Origin: JABHCC01 sp034658635
GTDB lineage: Bacteria; Bacteroidota; Bacteroidia; Bacteroidales; UBA12481
Length of the DNA: 9,999 nucleotides
NCBI GenBank assembly: GCA_034658635.1
Contig: JAYEFL010000270.1
Span: 1 to 9,999, forward strand
Direction of reading: 5' to 3'
Notes under the pieces: generated by a model
Seen by the model: the letters and a program-made list of their open reading frames with translations, nothing else
Databases searched by the model: none
What the model was told of the DNA's origin: nothing
Position numbers and translations under genes: made by a program
Part shown: piece after piece, positions 1-5,748 of the stretch
Position numbering within the stretch: position 1 is the first letter of the stretch
Layout: every line of letters starts with the position of its first letter

Positions 1-3
1 CTG

Positions 4-26
4 AAACCAAGTAACCAAGCAACCAA
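4..26. repeat. Short octamer repeat (AAGYAACC family)
   Basis: AAGTAACC (9-16) and AAGCAACC (17-24) stand in tandem, preceded by AAACC and followed by AAT. The same 8-bp family makes a much longer array at 5683-5746, in the same orientation, so this is probably a short member of a dispersed intergenic repeat family. No function can be read from it. The window edge may cut off more units to the left. Confidence 0.6.
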
Positions 27-212
27 TATATAAGTGCTTTAAGAACAAAGGATGAACTCCTATTGAGAAATATTCAAGATCGAATAGATAAATACTATCT
101 TTACCTGAAGAAGCATACTGAAACCTTACAAACGAACGGAAATCAATTTATAAGAATCGAGCAATTGATTTCCAAACCAGCATTTATCAAGAGCTATGAG
201 AAATCGGATTAA
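15..212 (+). pseudogene. Possible 3' remnant of an unrecognised gene, or small TTG-start ORF
   Basis: One frame is open from the stop codon at 12-14 to a TAA at 210-212. It contains no ATG. The first plausible start is TTG at 63, giving 49 residues, with AAAGGA at 47-52 as a possible ribosome binding site. The translation looks protein-like (charged, aromatic, helix-forming: DRIDKYYLYLKKH, then IRIEQLISKPAFIKSYEKSD) and ends by overlapping the next gene by 17 bases. I do not recognise the family. It could be the C-terminal end of a gene whose front was lost next to the octamer repeat, a real small protein translationally coupled to the gene at 196, or chance. Confidence 0.3.
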
Positions 213-1977
213 ACACATTAATAGACTAATTATCACTCTATTAATATATGGATTAGCTGGTTTATCTTGCACAAAAACACCCGATCAGTCTACTCATCCA
301 TTGGGGGACTCACAAAAAGCAGCTATTGAATCTTTTTTTGACAAAGCCGAAAAACTTGCTGGAGAAGATATTCATCTTGCTCGAATAGTACTGGAAAAAG
401 GATATTCGCTTCTTGATACAGAAAAGCCTACACTTGGATTGGCCAGATACTACATGATCAATGGACGAATATGCTACTATGAAGATAATTATCTTGAATC
501 TCTCGGACAGTTGGATACCGCCATCATGCTTCTCAAAAACACCAATTATAAGTCTGAATTAGCTAAAGCATACTCACACTTTTGCTCGACCAATGCCCTG
601 ATGGGGAATTCTGCTGTAGCCATTGAATCAGCGCATAACGCCATCCGGATTTATCAGAAACTGGGCGATGATCCGGCTATGGCCGGCGTCTACAATTTTG
701 TTGGCAACATTTACATCGATCAAAAAGATTTAGACCAGGCACTGATGTTTTTTGAAAAGGCTCAAATGCTTACCAAAAGTGATTCCGTAAGTCTGAACTA
801 TGGAAATATCCTAACCTCAATCGGAAAGGTGCATGCGCAAAACGGTAATCTAAAAAAGGCTGAACAATACTATCAAAAGGCCTATGAAACAAGAATGATC
901 TGTGCGGATATCAGACACATTTCGTCCTCATTAATTCTGTTGGCCAGATTACGGATTCAACAAAATCGACACGCGGAAGCCTTACCATATTTAAAAGAAG
1001 CAGAAATCATCTATTCTGAACTGGAAGAAAAAACTGGTTTATTTTTTGTTCATCATTCTTTTGCAATGGTTTATATGGCACAAAATATGCTTAATAAAGC
1101 TTATCATCACGCCAACCAATCTTTAGGAATTAGCATTGCCCTAAACAATGACAGGCACAAAGTTAAAGCATACCGGATTCTGTATGAAATCAGTAAAAAA
1201 TATGGAAAATATGAAGAGGCTTTAGAATTGCACGAGCTGTACCAACAACATCAAAGACAGTTAATATCTCTCGATAAGAACCGTACAATAACCAGTATTG
1301 AACACAAAAACGAGCTTCAAAACAAGATCAAAGACAACGAAATTCTCCGCCAAAAAAATCAAATCCATAAGCATCAAACCGTATTCCTGGCCATTATCAT
1401 CTCGGCCCTGAGCATCCTGATCATTGTTCTGATTATACTAATCCGCATGAGGAATCAAAATTTCAAACACAAGCAAGTGCTGTTAGAAAATGAAAGAAAA
1501 ATGGCCTTGGCTAATAGTGAGCTTAATGAAAAGGAGAAAATCATTCTGGCCAATAGTTTGGAACTCAAAAACAAAGAGCTGACCAGTAAAACACTTGAGC
1601 TCCTCCATCAAATTGAGACACTTCAAACACTTGCTAAACGAATGGAACAATTGGAGGACTCCTCCTCTAAAAAAGAAGTGAATGAAATTTTGCGTGAATT
1701 GAAGATGAAGACCAGAGATAATATTTGGAACGAATTTCATGCGGCTTTCAATAACGTTCACAAAGAATTCTATGACAAACTCTTTGAGATTTGTCCGGAT
1801 TTATCCTCCACAGAAATAAGAATAGCTGCTCTTTTAAAACTGAATCTGTCCACAAAAGAGATTGCTTCTATATCAAATAAATCAGAAAGTGCCATCACCA
1901 CAGCTCGTCATCGCCTGCGTCAGAAGCTAAATCTGACCGGAGACAATAATCTAATCAATGTCCTAATGAAGATTTAA
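196..1977 (+). CDS. Membrane-tethered TPR regulator with C-terminal LuxR-type HTH
   Basis: Probable one-component transmembrane regulator of 593 residues. Residues 1-25 form a signal-like segment (basic start, hydrophobic stretch 11-22, Cys25 in AGLSC, an imperfect lipobox). Residues about 40-350 are helical TPR-type repeats; the clearest are around 85-115, 125-155, 164-192, 203-232, 243-275 and 285-315 (patterns such as YNFVGNIY...A..FFEKA). A strong transmembrane helix spans about 396-417, followed by a Lys/Glu-rich coiled coil (about 420-505). The end (about 534-590) resembles a GerE/LuxR-type helix-turn-helix (LSSTEIRIAALL, then STKEIASISNKSESAITTAR). TPRs outside and HTH inside is the expected topology for such Bacteroidota proteins. 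The signal it senses and its targets are unknown; the repeats just downstream are candidate sites. The ATG at 196 is the only start keeping the hydrophobic N-terminus; the next Met is residue 87. No Shine-Dalgarno is visible. Confidence 0.85.
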   Translation: MRNRIKHINRLIITLLIYGLAGLSCTKTPDQSTHPLGDSQKAAIESFFDKAEKLAGEDIHLARIVLEKGYSLLDTEKPTLGLARYYMINGRICYYEDNYLESLGQLDTAIMLLKNTNYKSELAKAYSHFCSTNALMGNSAVAIESAHNAIRIYQKLGDDPAMAGVYNFVGNIYIDQKDLDQALMFFEKAQMLTKSDSVSLNYGNILTSIGKVHAQNGNLKKAEQYYQKAYETRMICADIRHISSSLILLARLRIQQNRHAEALPYLKEAEIIYSELEEKTGLFFVHHSFAMVYMAQNMLNKAYHHANQSLGISIALNNDRHKVKAYRILYEISKKYGKYEEALELHELYQQHQRQLISLDKNRTITSIEHKNELQNKIKDNEILRQKNQIHKHQTVFLAIIISALSILIIVLIILIRMRNQNFKHKQVLLENERKMALANSELNEKEKIILANSLELKNKELTSKTLELLHQIETLQTLAKRMEQLEDSSSKKEVNEILRELKMKTRDNIWNEFHAAFNNVHKEFYDKLFEICPDLSSTEIRIAALLKLNLSTKEIASISNKSESAITTARHRLRQKLNLTGDNNLINVLMKI

Positions 1978-2003
1978 CACCCTGATTATCTTTTACTTAT
2001 AAA

Positions 2004-2042
2004 ATTGTGACATTTTGTAAGGTTCATTGTGATTTTTTGTAA
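2004..2042. promoter_or_regulatory. Operator-like pair of 17-bp direct repeats, 22-bp period
   Basis: ATTGTGACATTTTGTAA (2004-2020) and ATTGTGATTTTTTGTAA (2026-2042) match at 15 of 17 positions and start exactly 22 bp apart, about two helical turns, so both copies face the same side of the DNA. They lie in the AT-rich gap between the TPR regulator and the small ORF. A sigma70-like TATACT follows at 2045-2050, but without a convincing -35 box. A pair of transcription-factor sites is the simplest reading; the factor is unknown. Confidence 0.45.
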
Positions 2043-2057
2043 CGTATACTTTAACTG

Positions 2058-2073
2058 CACTTTGCTCAAAGTG
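2058..2073. promoter_or_regulatory. Perfect inverted repeat CACTTTG-CT-CAAAGTG
   Basis: A 7-bp perfect inverted repeat with a 2-bp centre (CACTTTGCTCAAAGTG) lies 42 bp before the start codon of the small ORF and 15 bp after the direct repeats. The 2-bp centre is too short for a normal RNA hairpin loop and no T-run follows directly, so a dimeric DNA-binding protein site is more likely than a terminator. A weak Bacteroidota -7-like element (TTTATTTG, 2077-2084) follows, with no matching -33 element at the usual distance. Confidence 0.4.
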
Positions 2074-2114
2074 AATTTTATTTGCATGTAAATTCTTATG
2101 TGTAAAAAAAGAGT

Positions 2115-2255
2115 ATGAAACCTTCCAAGAAGAATGATGTATCTGCTGCTGATCTACAAACGCAAAACAAAGCGCTTAAAAAAATCATTAAGGCTCTTGA
2201 CAAAAAGAAGAGCAAAGACGAAGCAGACCCGAAAATAAAAAAGACTAAAAAGTAG
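2115..2255 (+). CDS. Small lysine-rich protein, 46 aa
   Basis: ATG at 2115 to TAG at 2253-2255 encodes 46 residues beginning MKPSKKNDVSAADLQ. About one third of the residues are lysine, with no Cys, Trp, Tyr or Phe. The middle (about 11-31, ADLQTQNKALKKIIKALDKK) would make a short amphipathic helix, and the tail is a Lys/Asp/Glu-rich, probably disordered segment ending KIKKTKK. It ends 21 bases before the SUMF1-type lipoprotein gene on the same strand, so the two are probably co-transcribed. It follows an operator-like region. No Shine-Dalgarno is obvious, as is usual for this phylum. Family not recognised; the charge suggests binding to nucleic acid or an acidic partner, which is only inference. 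It could be a chance ORF in lysine-biased AT-rich DNA, but it has a start codon, a protein-like helix and consistent spacing. Confidence 0.55.
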   Translation: MKPSKKNDVSAADLQTQNKALKKIIKALDKKKSKDEADPKIKKTKK

Positions 2256-2276
2256 TACTAATAAAACTTCTGAAAC

Positions 2277-3734
2277 ATGAAAAAACAAATGAATTTGCTT
2301 AAGTATGTATGCCTGGTTGTATTTATTCTAACCTGGATATCATGTGAACTAGACTATCCGAAAAGTGACAATTTTGATGTCTCCATCTCAGAGAACAATA
2401 TGGTGCCCGGTGGAGAGATTGCTTACAAAACAGACAAAAATGATTTTGCGCTTAAATTTTCGCCATCTCTCTATGGAATGAAAAGTGAGATGAATGTTAC
2501 CGTTAACCCGGGTATTTGGATGGGTGAACATGAAGTGACCTATAGCTTGTGGGAAGAAGTGTATGATTGGGCTCAGGAGAATGGCTATAACATTTTTTCA
2601 TCAGGCCAGGCCGGAAGCCAATCAGATTTTTCCGATGACCATCCTGTTACCCGAATATGCTGGTGTGATGCATTGGTTTGGAGCAATGCACTCACCGAGT
2701 ATTACAATCAGAATAATGGTCAGAAACCTGACTACAGTTTTGCCTATACTTATAAGGGTGACCCGATTCGCAATTCGGATATAAATAATGAAGAATTCGA
2801 TAATCTTGATTATGATTTATTGGCAACCGGTTTCAGAATTCCCACCAATCAGGATTGGCACACTGCAGCCAGTTTTAAGAATACGCCGGATAACTACGCC
2901 TCCGGAGCTAACAATGACTTTGATAACGAAAAGGCCAATGAAATAGTAGCCTGGTATCGAACTAACAGTGAAGAAGAAACTCATCCGGTAGGTGAAAAAA
3001 TATCAAATAGCCTTGACTTGTATGATATGAGTGGCAATGTGAGTGAGATTGTCTATGATCAGCTTGACAAGTATGGTGGAAAACAAAATAATCGTGGGGG
3101 AGCCTGGAATTCGAATGCATCAATGCTGGCTGTTGGCAGCTCCTTTCCTATAGCCAGAAATACTAATTCAATTTCCATGGGATTCAGGCTGGCCAGAACC
3201 TTAGGGGATGATGACCACAAAGACATTGAAAAAGAAGAAGATAAAGAAGAAGAAGAGGGTCCTGGTGACGGAGAAGGATATTTCTCCATAGGAGGTATAA
3301 AATACGATATTGACAAAGGTCTCCTTCTGAACTTTAACACGGTGAATATGGAGTTATTAACAATAGTATTATTCTCAGAGGGTATTGATCGTGAGCCTGA
3401 TAACAATGGGGGATATACCGGAACCGGTCATAAAATGAACATCGATTTGTACATCTCTGATGATCATCTCATTCATAATAAAACCTACACTGAAGACAAG
3501 CAAATGATTTTGCTGGATGCAATGATGAATCTCAACACCGATAAGTTCCCCTGGGAGCCTGAAAATGGATTTATCGGACATGCGAATATCACTCTGAGTG
3601 TTGAAATAGATGATGATGAGTATACTCTGGTGTTCTCTTGTACTGGCTCTGATTACAGCGGCGAATCCGGAATGAGTTTTTCAGGAGAATACAAAGGTAC
3701 CCTGACCAAGCTCAATGCCGGAATAGATTTTTAG
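2277..3734 (+). CDS. Lipoprotein with SUMF1/FGE-sulfatase-type domain and unassigned C-terminal domain
   Basis: 485 residues. The N-terminus is a lipoprotein signal (hydrophobic 8-20, ISC with Cys23, then acidic ELDYPKSD). Residues about 44-308 match the formylglycine-generating-enzyme-like fold (PF03781): GGEIAY near 45, PGIWMGEHEVTYSLWEEVYDW (79-99, TPR not involved), HPVTRICWCDALVWSNAL (122-139), TGFRIPTNQDWHTAA (184-198), DMSGNVSEIVYD (250-261), NRGGAWN (272-278) and GFRLART (302-308). The two redox cysteines that true FGE carries after the GG(S/A)W motif are absent here, so a structural, ligand-binding or adhesion role is more likely than sulfatase activation. Residues about 310-334 are a strongly acidic, Gly/Glu-rich linker. 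The rest (335-485) looks like a beta-rich domain ending GEYKGTLTKLN, a style seen in Bacteroidota surface proteins but not assigned by me. It lies 10 bp before the T9SS protein gene, probably in one operon. Confidence 0.85.
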   Translation: MKKQMNLLKYVCLVVFILTWISCELDYPKSDNFDVSISENNMVPGGEIAYKTDKNDFALKFSPSLYGMKSEMNVTVNPGIWMGEHEVTYSLWEEVYDWAQENGYNIFSSGQAGSQSDFSDDHPVTRICWCDALVWSNALTEYYNQNNGQKPDYSFAYTYKGDPIRNSDINNEEFDNLDYDLLATGFRIPTNQDWHTAASFKNTPDNYASGANNDFDNEKANEIVAWYRTNSEEETHPVGEKISNSLDLYDMSGNVSEIVYDQLDKYGGKQNNRGGAWNSNASMLAVGSSFPIARNTNSISMGFRLARTLGDDDHKDIEKEEDKEEEEGPGDGEGYFSIGGIKYDIDKGLLLNFNTVNMELLTIVLFSEGIDREPDNNGGYTGTGHKMNIDLYISDDHLIHNKTYTEDKQMILLDAMMNLNTDKFPWEPENGFIGHANITLSVEIDDDEYTLVFSCTGSDYSGESGMSFSGEYKGTLTKLNAGIDF

Positions 3735-3744
3735 TCTAAAACCC

Positions 3745-3768
3745 ATGAAAATGAAAATGAAAATGAAA
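3745..3768 (+). repeat. (ATGAAA)x4 hexanucleotide repeat at a start codon
   Basis: Four perfect tandem ATGAAA units form codons 1-8 (Met-Lys four times) of the T9SS protein gene. Because the unit is 6 bp, gain or loss of units keeps the frame and changes only the number of start codons and the positive charge of the signal peptide. Confidence 0.9.
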
Positions 3769-4797
3769 ACCATACTCGCTCTCCTATTGGCAGCCACAGC
3801 TCTTGCCGGTCAGGCCCAGGTAACACTTACACGATCGAACTCGGGTCTAGAAATCGGCGATCAGTATGCGGTAAAAACAGTTGATCCCATGCAATTAGTT
3901 ACAAATATCGATCCCACAATCACCGGGGCGAATCATACCTGGGATTTCTCCGATATGAATTCAACTTTTCTGGATGGAGCCATTTCAATATGTGTGGATC
4001 CGGAAACAACCCCATTCATTGACTCTCTGGATCATGCTGATATCTGTATTAAAACGAAAGACCAGAGTGAAGGTCCCTATCAGTACTTTGTCGTAACAGA
4101 TCAGCAAATGGAGTTGGTGGGGATGGGATGGCAGCAAACCGGCAACACTTCCTTTACAAGCTATCATGAAGGACTAACTGCCCTACAATTCCCAAGCAAT
4201 TATGAAGATGCTTATACCGATAACTATGTTGCTGAGATGATAACCGTTGCGCATGGATTGTTTATGTTGGATACGGCAACCATGTCTATTGTAGCTGATG
4301 GTTATGGAACACTCATAACCCCCGAAACTACATACAACAACGTTTTGCGGCTTAAGAGAACAACCATTAGCCAATCCTATACCATTTATGATGGAGAAAT
4401 TATGCCCACAGGAACTCATACTACTATTGAATATCAATGGTTTAAACCTGAAACACCCATGCCTGTAATGAATATTATTGAAATGCTTGGTCTTGAAGGA
4501 TATACCGTAACCTACCAGACCGATCAAAACGCAAGCAGTATAGAATTTTTAAAAACCAAAGATCTAGGTATAAAAATCTACCCGAATCCGTGTACTGACC
4601 TATTGACAATTGATTTGGGAGATACTTCATTTCATTCATTGAGGATCTTTGATTACCTGGGAAGAATGGTTCTGGACATGGAGCAACGATCAAGCTGTCA
4701 GGCTCAACTTTACACCAATTTTCTGAGCCCTGGCCAGTACACACTGCAAATTGGTAGTAAAGATCAGATTATAAATAAGCTGTTCATAAAACAGTAA
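3745..4797 (+). CDS. Secreted protein with T9SS type A C-terminal sorting domain
   Basis: 350 residues. A Sec signal peptide (basic MKMKMKMK, hydrophobic 9-21, likely cleavage after AGQA at residue 24) is followed by a domain of about 240 residues I do not recognise (Trp/Asp-rich N-part with NHTWDFSDMN at 63-72, then predicted beta strands). The last 75 residues are a Por-type secretion tail (TIGR04183/PF18962): IKIYPNPCTDLLTIDL (276-291), SLRIFDYLGRMVL (298-310), LSPGQYTLQI (327-336), KLFIKQ (345-350). It should therefore cross the outer membrane by the type IX system and be anchored or released at the surface. The start is ambiguous: four ATGs in a row, all in frame, at 3745, 3751, 3757 and 3763; any still gives a workable signal peptide. 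It is separated by 10 bp from the preceding lipoprotein gene, so the two are likely partners or co-regulated. Confidence 0.88.
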   Translation: MKMKMKMKTILALLLAATALAGQAQVTLTRSNSGLEIGDQYAVKTVDPMQLVTNIDPTITGANHTWDFSDMNSTFLDGAISICVDPETTPFIDSLDHADICIKTKDQSEGPYQYFVVTDQQMELVGMGWQQTGNTSFTSYHEGLTALQFPSNYEDAYTDNYVAEMITVAHGLFMLDTATMSIVADGYGTLITPETTYNNVLRLKRTTISQSYTIYDGEIMPTGTHTTIEYQWFKPETPMPVMNIIEMLGLEGYTVTYQTDQNASSIEFLKTKDLGIKIYPNPCTDLLTIDLGDTSFHSLRIFDYLGRMVLDMEQRSSCQAQLYTNFLSPGQYTLQIGSKDQIINKLFIKQ

Positions 4798-4799
4798 TT

Positions 4800-4973
4800 T
4801 TAGGTTCTCTTCGGAAGGCTGTCTTGAAAGTATTTCAGCTGGCATATCCCAACAATCCATTCATCGAACGAATTGAATACCGGCCATTTGTTGATTACGG
4901 TTTAGATGTTAACCACAAGTTGTACTATTACTTCAAGTACGTAGAAGAAACCTGGGGAAAGGTACTGGATTGA
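4800..4973 (+). pseudogene. 3' remnant of an unrecognised gene, or small TTG-start ORF
   Basis: A frame open through the end of the preceding gene continues to TGA at 4971-4973. Residues read from 4803 onward look like real protein: GSLRKAVLKVFQL, then AYPNNPFIERIEYRPFVDYG, then HKLYYYFKYVEETWGKVLD. The aromatic-rich, Gly/Pro-punctuated pattern is typical of a folded protein's C-terminus, but there is no ATG. A TTG at 4824 preceded by GGAAGG (4813-4818) would give 49 residues. I favour the leftover 3' end of a gene whose front was deleted, since the same interval also holds a tandem repeat and a damaged acetyltransferase gene. Family not recognised. Confidence 0.4.
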
Positions 4974-4991
4974 AGAATGGAGAATAACCAA

Positions 4992-5019
4992 GGACGAAAG
5001 ACGAAGGACGAAAGACGAA
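4992..5019. repeat. Tandem 7-bp repeat (RGACGAA)x4
   Basis: GGACGAA, AGACGAA, GGACGAA, AGACGAA follow each other without gaps, equivalent to two perfect 14-bp units. The repeat sits just past the stop codon of the remnant at 4973 and abuts the stop codon (5021-5023) of the - strand acetyltransferase gene. Its placement at a 3' end resembles that of the octamer array at 5683-5746. Confidence 0.8.
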
Positions 5020-5020
5020 T

Positions 5021-5437
5021 CTAAAGCTCCCTGATATAGAACGCATCACAACTGTAATGCCCGGTACAACCCAGAGGAGATTCAATCTGTCTGAATTCAT
5101 ACTTCTCATAGAGAGCCCTGGCTGTGTGCATATGTTCCAGGGTTTCCAAATACATTTTCACAAATTCGCAGATTTCTCTTGATCCTTTCAAAGGGGCTAT
5201 TCCCCCACCGCCAACTACTTCCTGTGTTTCTGCATTTACCAGAGAAAAATACTTTCTGCCAGGCTCCTGATAGGCTTCATACATATCCATGGTTTCGGGG
5301 TCGTTGCAGGCAAAGCCGTCTCCGCTCGCACCGAATTCAAGGAGGCTGTTAACAATAATTTCTGTGAGAAATCTGTTGTCTTCAGGAGCAATTGGTCGGA
5401 TCTGAAATAATCCTTTGTTTGTATTTATATCCATCAC
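5021..5437 (-). CDS. GNAT-family acetyltransferase with internal deletion of motif A
   Basis: 138 residues, belonging by sequence to the GCN5-related N-acetyltransferases: FQIRPIAPEDN (11-21) is the usual first strand, VVGGGGIAPL (74-83) the central strand, ICEFVKMYL (89-97) strand 4, and TARALYEKYEFRQIESPLGCTGHYSCDAFYI (105-135) the conserved C-terminal half. In related proteins the KMYL strand is followed by a loop with R/QxxGxG/A that binds the acetyl-CoA pyrophosphate, then a helix, then a strand reading like xCYLETLENMHxA. Here KMYL runs directly into ETLEHMHTA (residues 94-104), so roughly 30-35 residues including that loop are missing, and the length fits such a loss from the usual 165-175. 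The frame is intact. Catalysis is unlikely; it is either a decaying gene or a non-enzymatic fold. The start ATG is at 5437; a second ATG at codon 2 is equally possible. It is divergent from the tRNA gene. Confidence 0.75.
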   Translation of the reverse strand: MMDINTNKGLFQIRPIAPEDNRFLTEIIVNSLLEFGASGDGFACNDPETMDMYEAYQEPGRKYFSLVNAETQEVVGGGGIAPLKGSREICEFVKMYLETLEHMHTARALYEKYEFRQIESPLGCTGHYSCDAFYIREL

Positions 5438-5545
5438 TAATTGTCAAGCCGAACAAAGATAAGACCTTCTTGCACACAGCATATTTTTATGCTAATTTTA
5501 TCAACGATTTCCCGAAAAATGCTGAATTCACACTCAAACCCATTT
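5438..5545. other. Divergent intergenic region with AT-rich hairpin
   Basis: This 108-bp gap must hold the promoter of the tRNA gene (+) and probably that of the acetyltransferase gene (-). The only structure seen is a perfect inverted repeat AGCATA-TTTT-TATGCT at 5478-5493. A loose promoter-like pair for the tRNA, TTGCAC (5470-5475) and TAATTT (5493-5498) spaced by 17 bp, overlaps it but matches consensus poorly. No promoter is claimed with confidence. Confidence 0.3.
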
Positions 5546-5620
5546 CGGGGTGTAGCGCAGTCCGGTTAGCGTGCGTCGTTCGGGACGACGAGGTCGGAGG
5601 TTCGAATCCTCTCACCCCGA
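5546..5620 (+). tRNA. trnP: tRNA-Pro (anticodon CGG)
   Basis: A complete cloverleaf of 75 nt. The acceptor CGGGGTG pairs fully with CACCCCG; TA joins to the D arm GCGC...GCGT, whose loop contains GGTTA; the anticodon stem CGTCG/CGACG encloses the loop TTCGGGA with anticodon CGG at 5581-5583; the variable loop is AGGTC; the T arm is GGAGG-TTCGAAT-CCTCT; the discriminator is A at 5620. The CCA end is not encoded (CAG follows), so it is added after transcription. The anticodon and T arms closely follow bacterial Pro-tRNA(CGG), which reads CCG codons. Confidence 0.95.
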
Positions 5621-5682
5621 CAGTTTTCAAAACAGACAAAGGAGCAGACAATTTACTCTTTTCCAAGGTCTTTAACTTTAGC

Positions 5683-5746
5683 AAGTAACCAAGTAACCAA
5701 GTAACCAATCAACCAATCAACCAATCAACCAAGCAACCAATTCACC
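5683..5746. repeat. Eight-unit octamer array (AAxYAACC)
   Basis: Eight tandem 8-bp units: AAGTAACC three times, AATCAACC three times, AAGCAACC once and AATTCACC once. Units are grouped by type, as expected from tandem duplication and drift. The array ends two bases before the stop codon of the - strand PBP gene (5749-5751), so it lies in the 3' flank of that gene and downstream of the tRNA. The same family occurs at 4-26. No hairpin forms, so it is unlikely to act as an intrinsic terminator. Confidence 0.9.
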
Positions 5747-5748
5747 AA

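Noticed and set aside
3227..3257. GAA-rich purine tract as a microsatellite
   Set aside because: It encodes the acidic linker of the SUMF1 lipoprotein and is irregular; codon usage for Glu/Lys/Asp explains it.
5546..5620. tRNA-Pro as an integration (att) site of a mobile element
   Set aside because: No integrase gene and no repeated copy of the tRNA 3' end were seen in the window.
5623..5633. GTTTTCAAAAC palindrome just after the tRNA as a terminator
   Set aside because: The stem is five pairs, mostly A/T, with a one-base centre and no T-run following, so it is too weak to call.
5392..5688. A 98-aa frame on the + strand across the tRNA
   Set aside because: It reads straight through the tRNA-Pro gene and the start of the - strand GNAT gene, with no domain-like content.
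5487..5708. A 73-aa frame on the - strand containing GFEPPTSSSRTTHANRTALHP
   Set aside because: This is the familiar spurious translation of the strand opposite a tRNA gene. It coincides with the tRNA-Pro and the octamer array.
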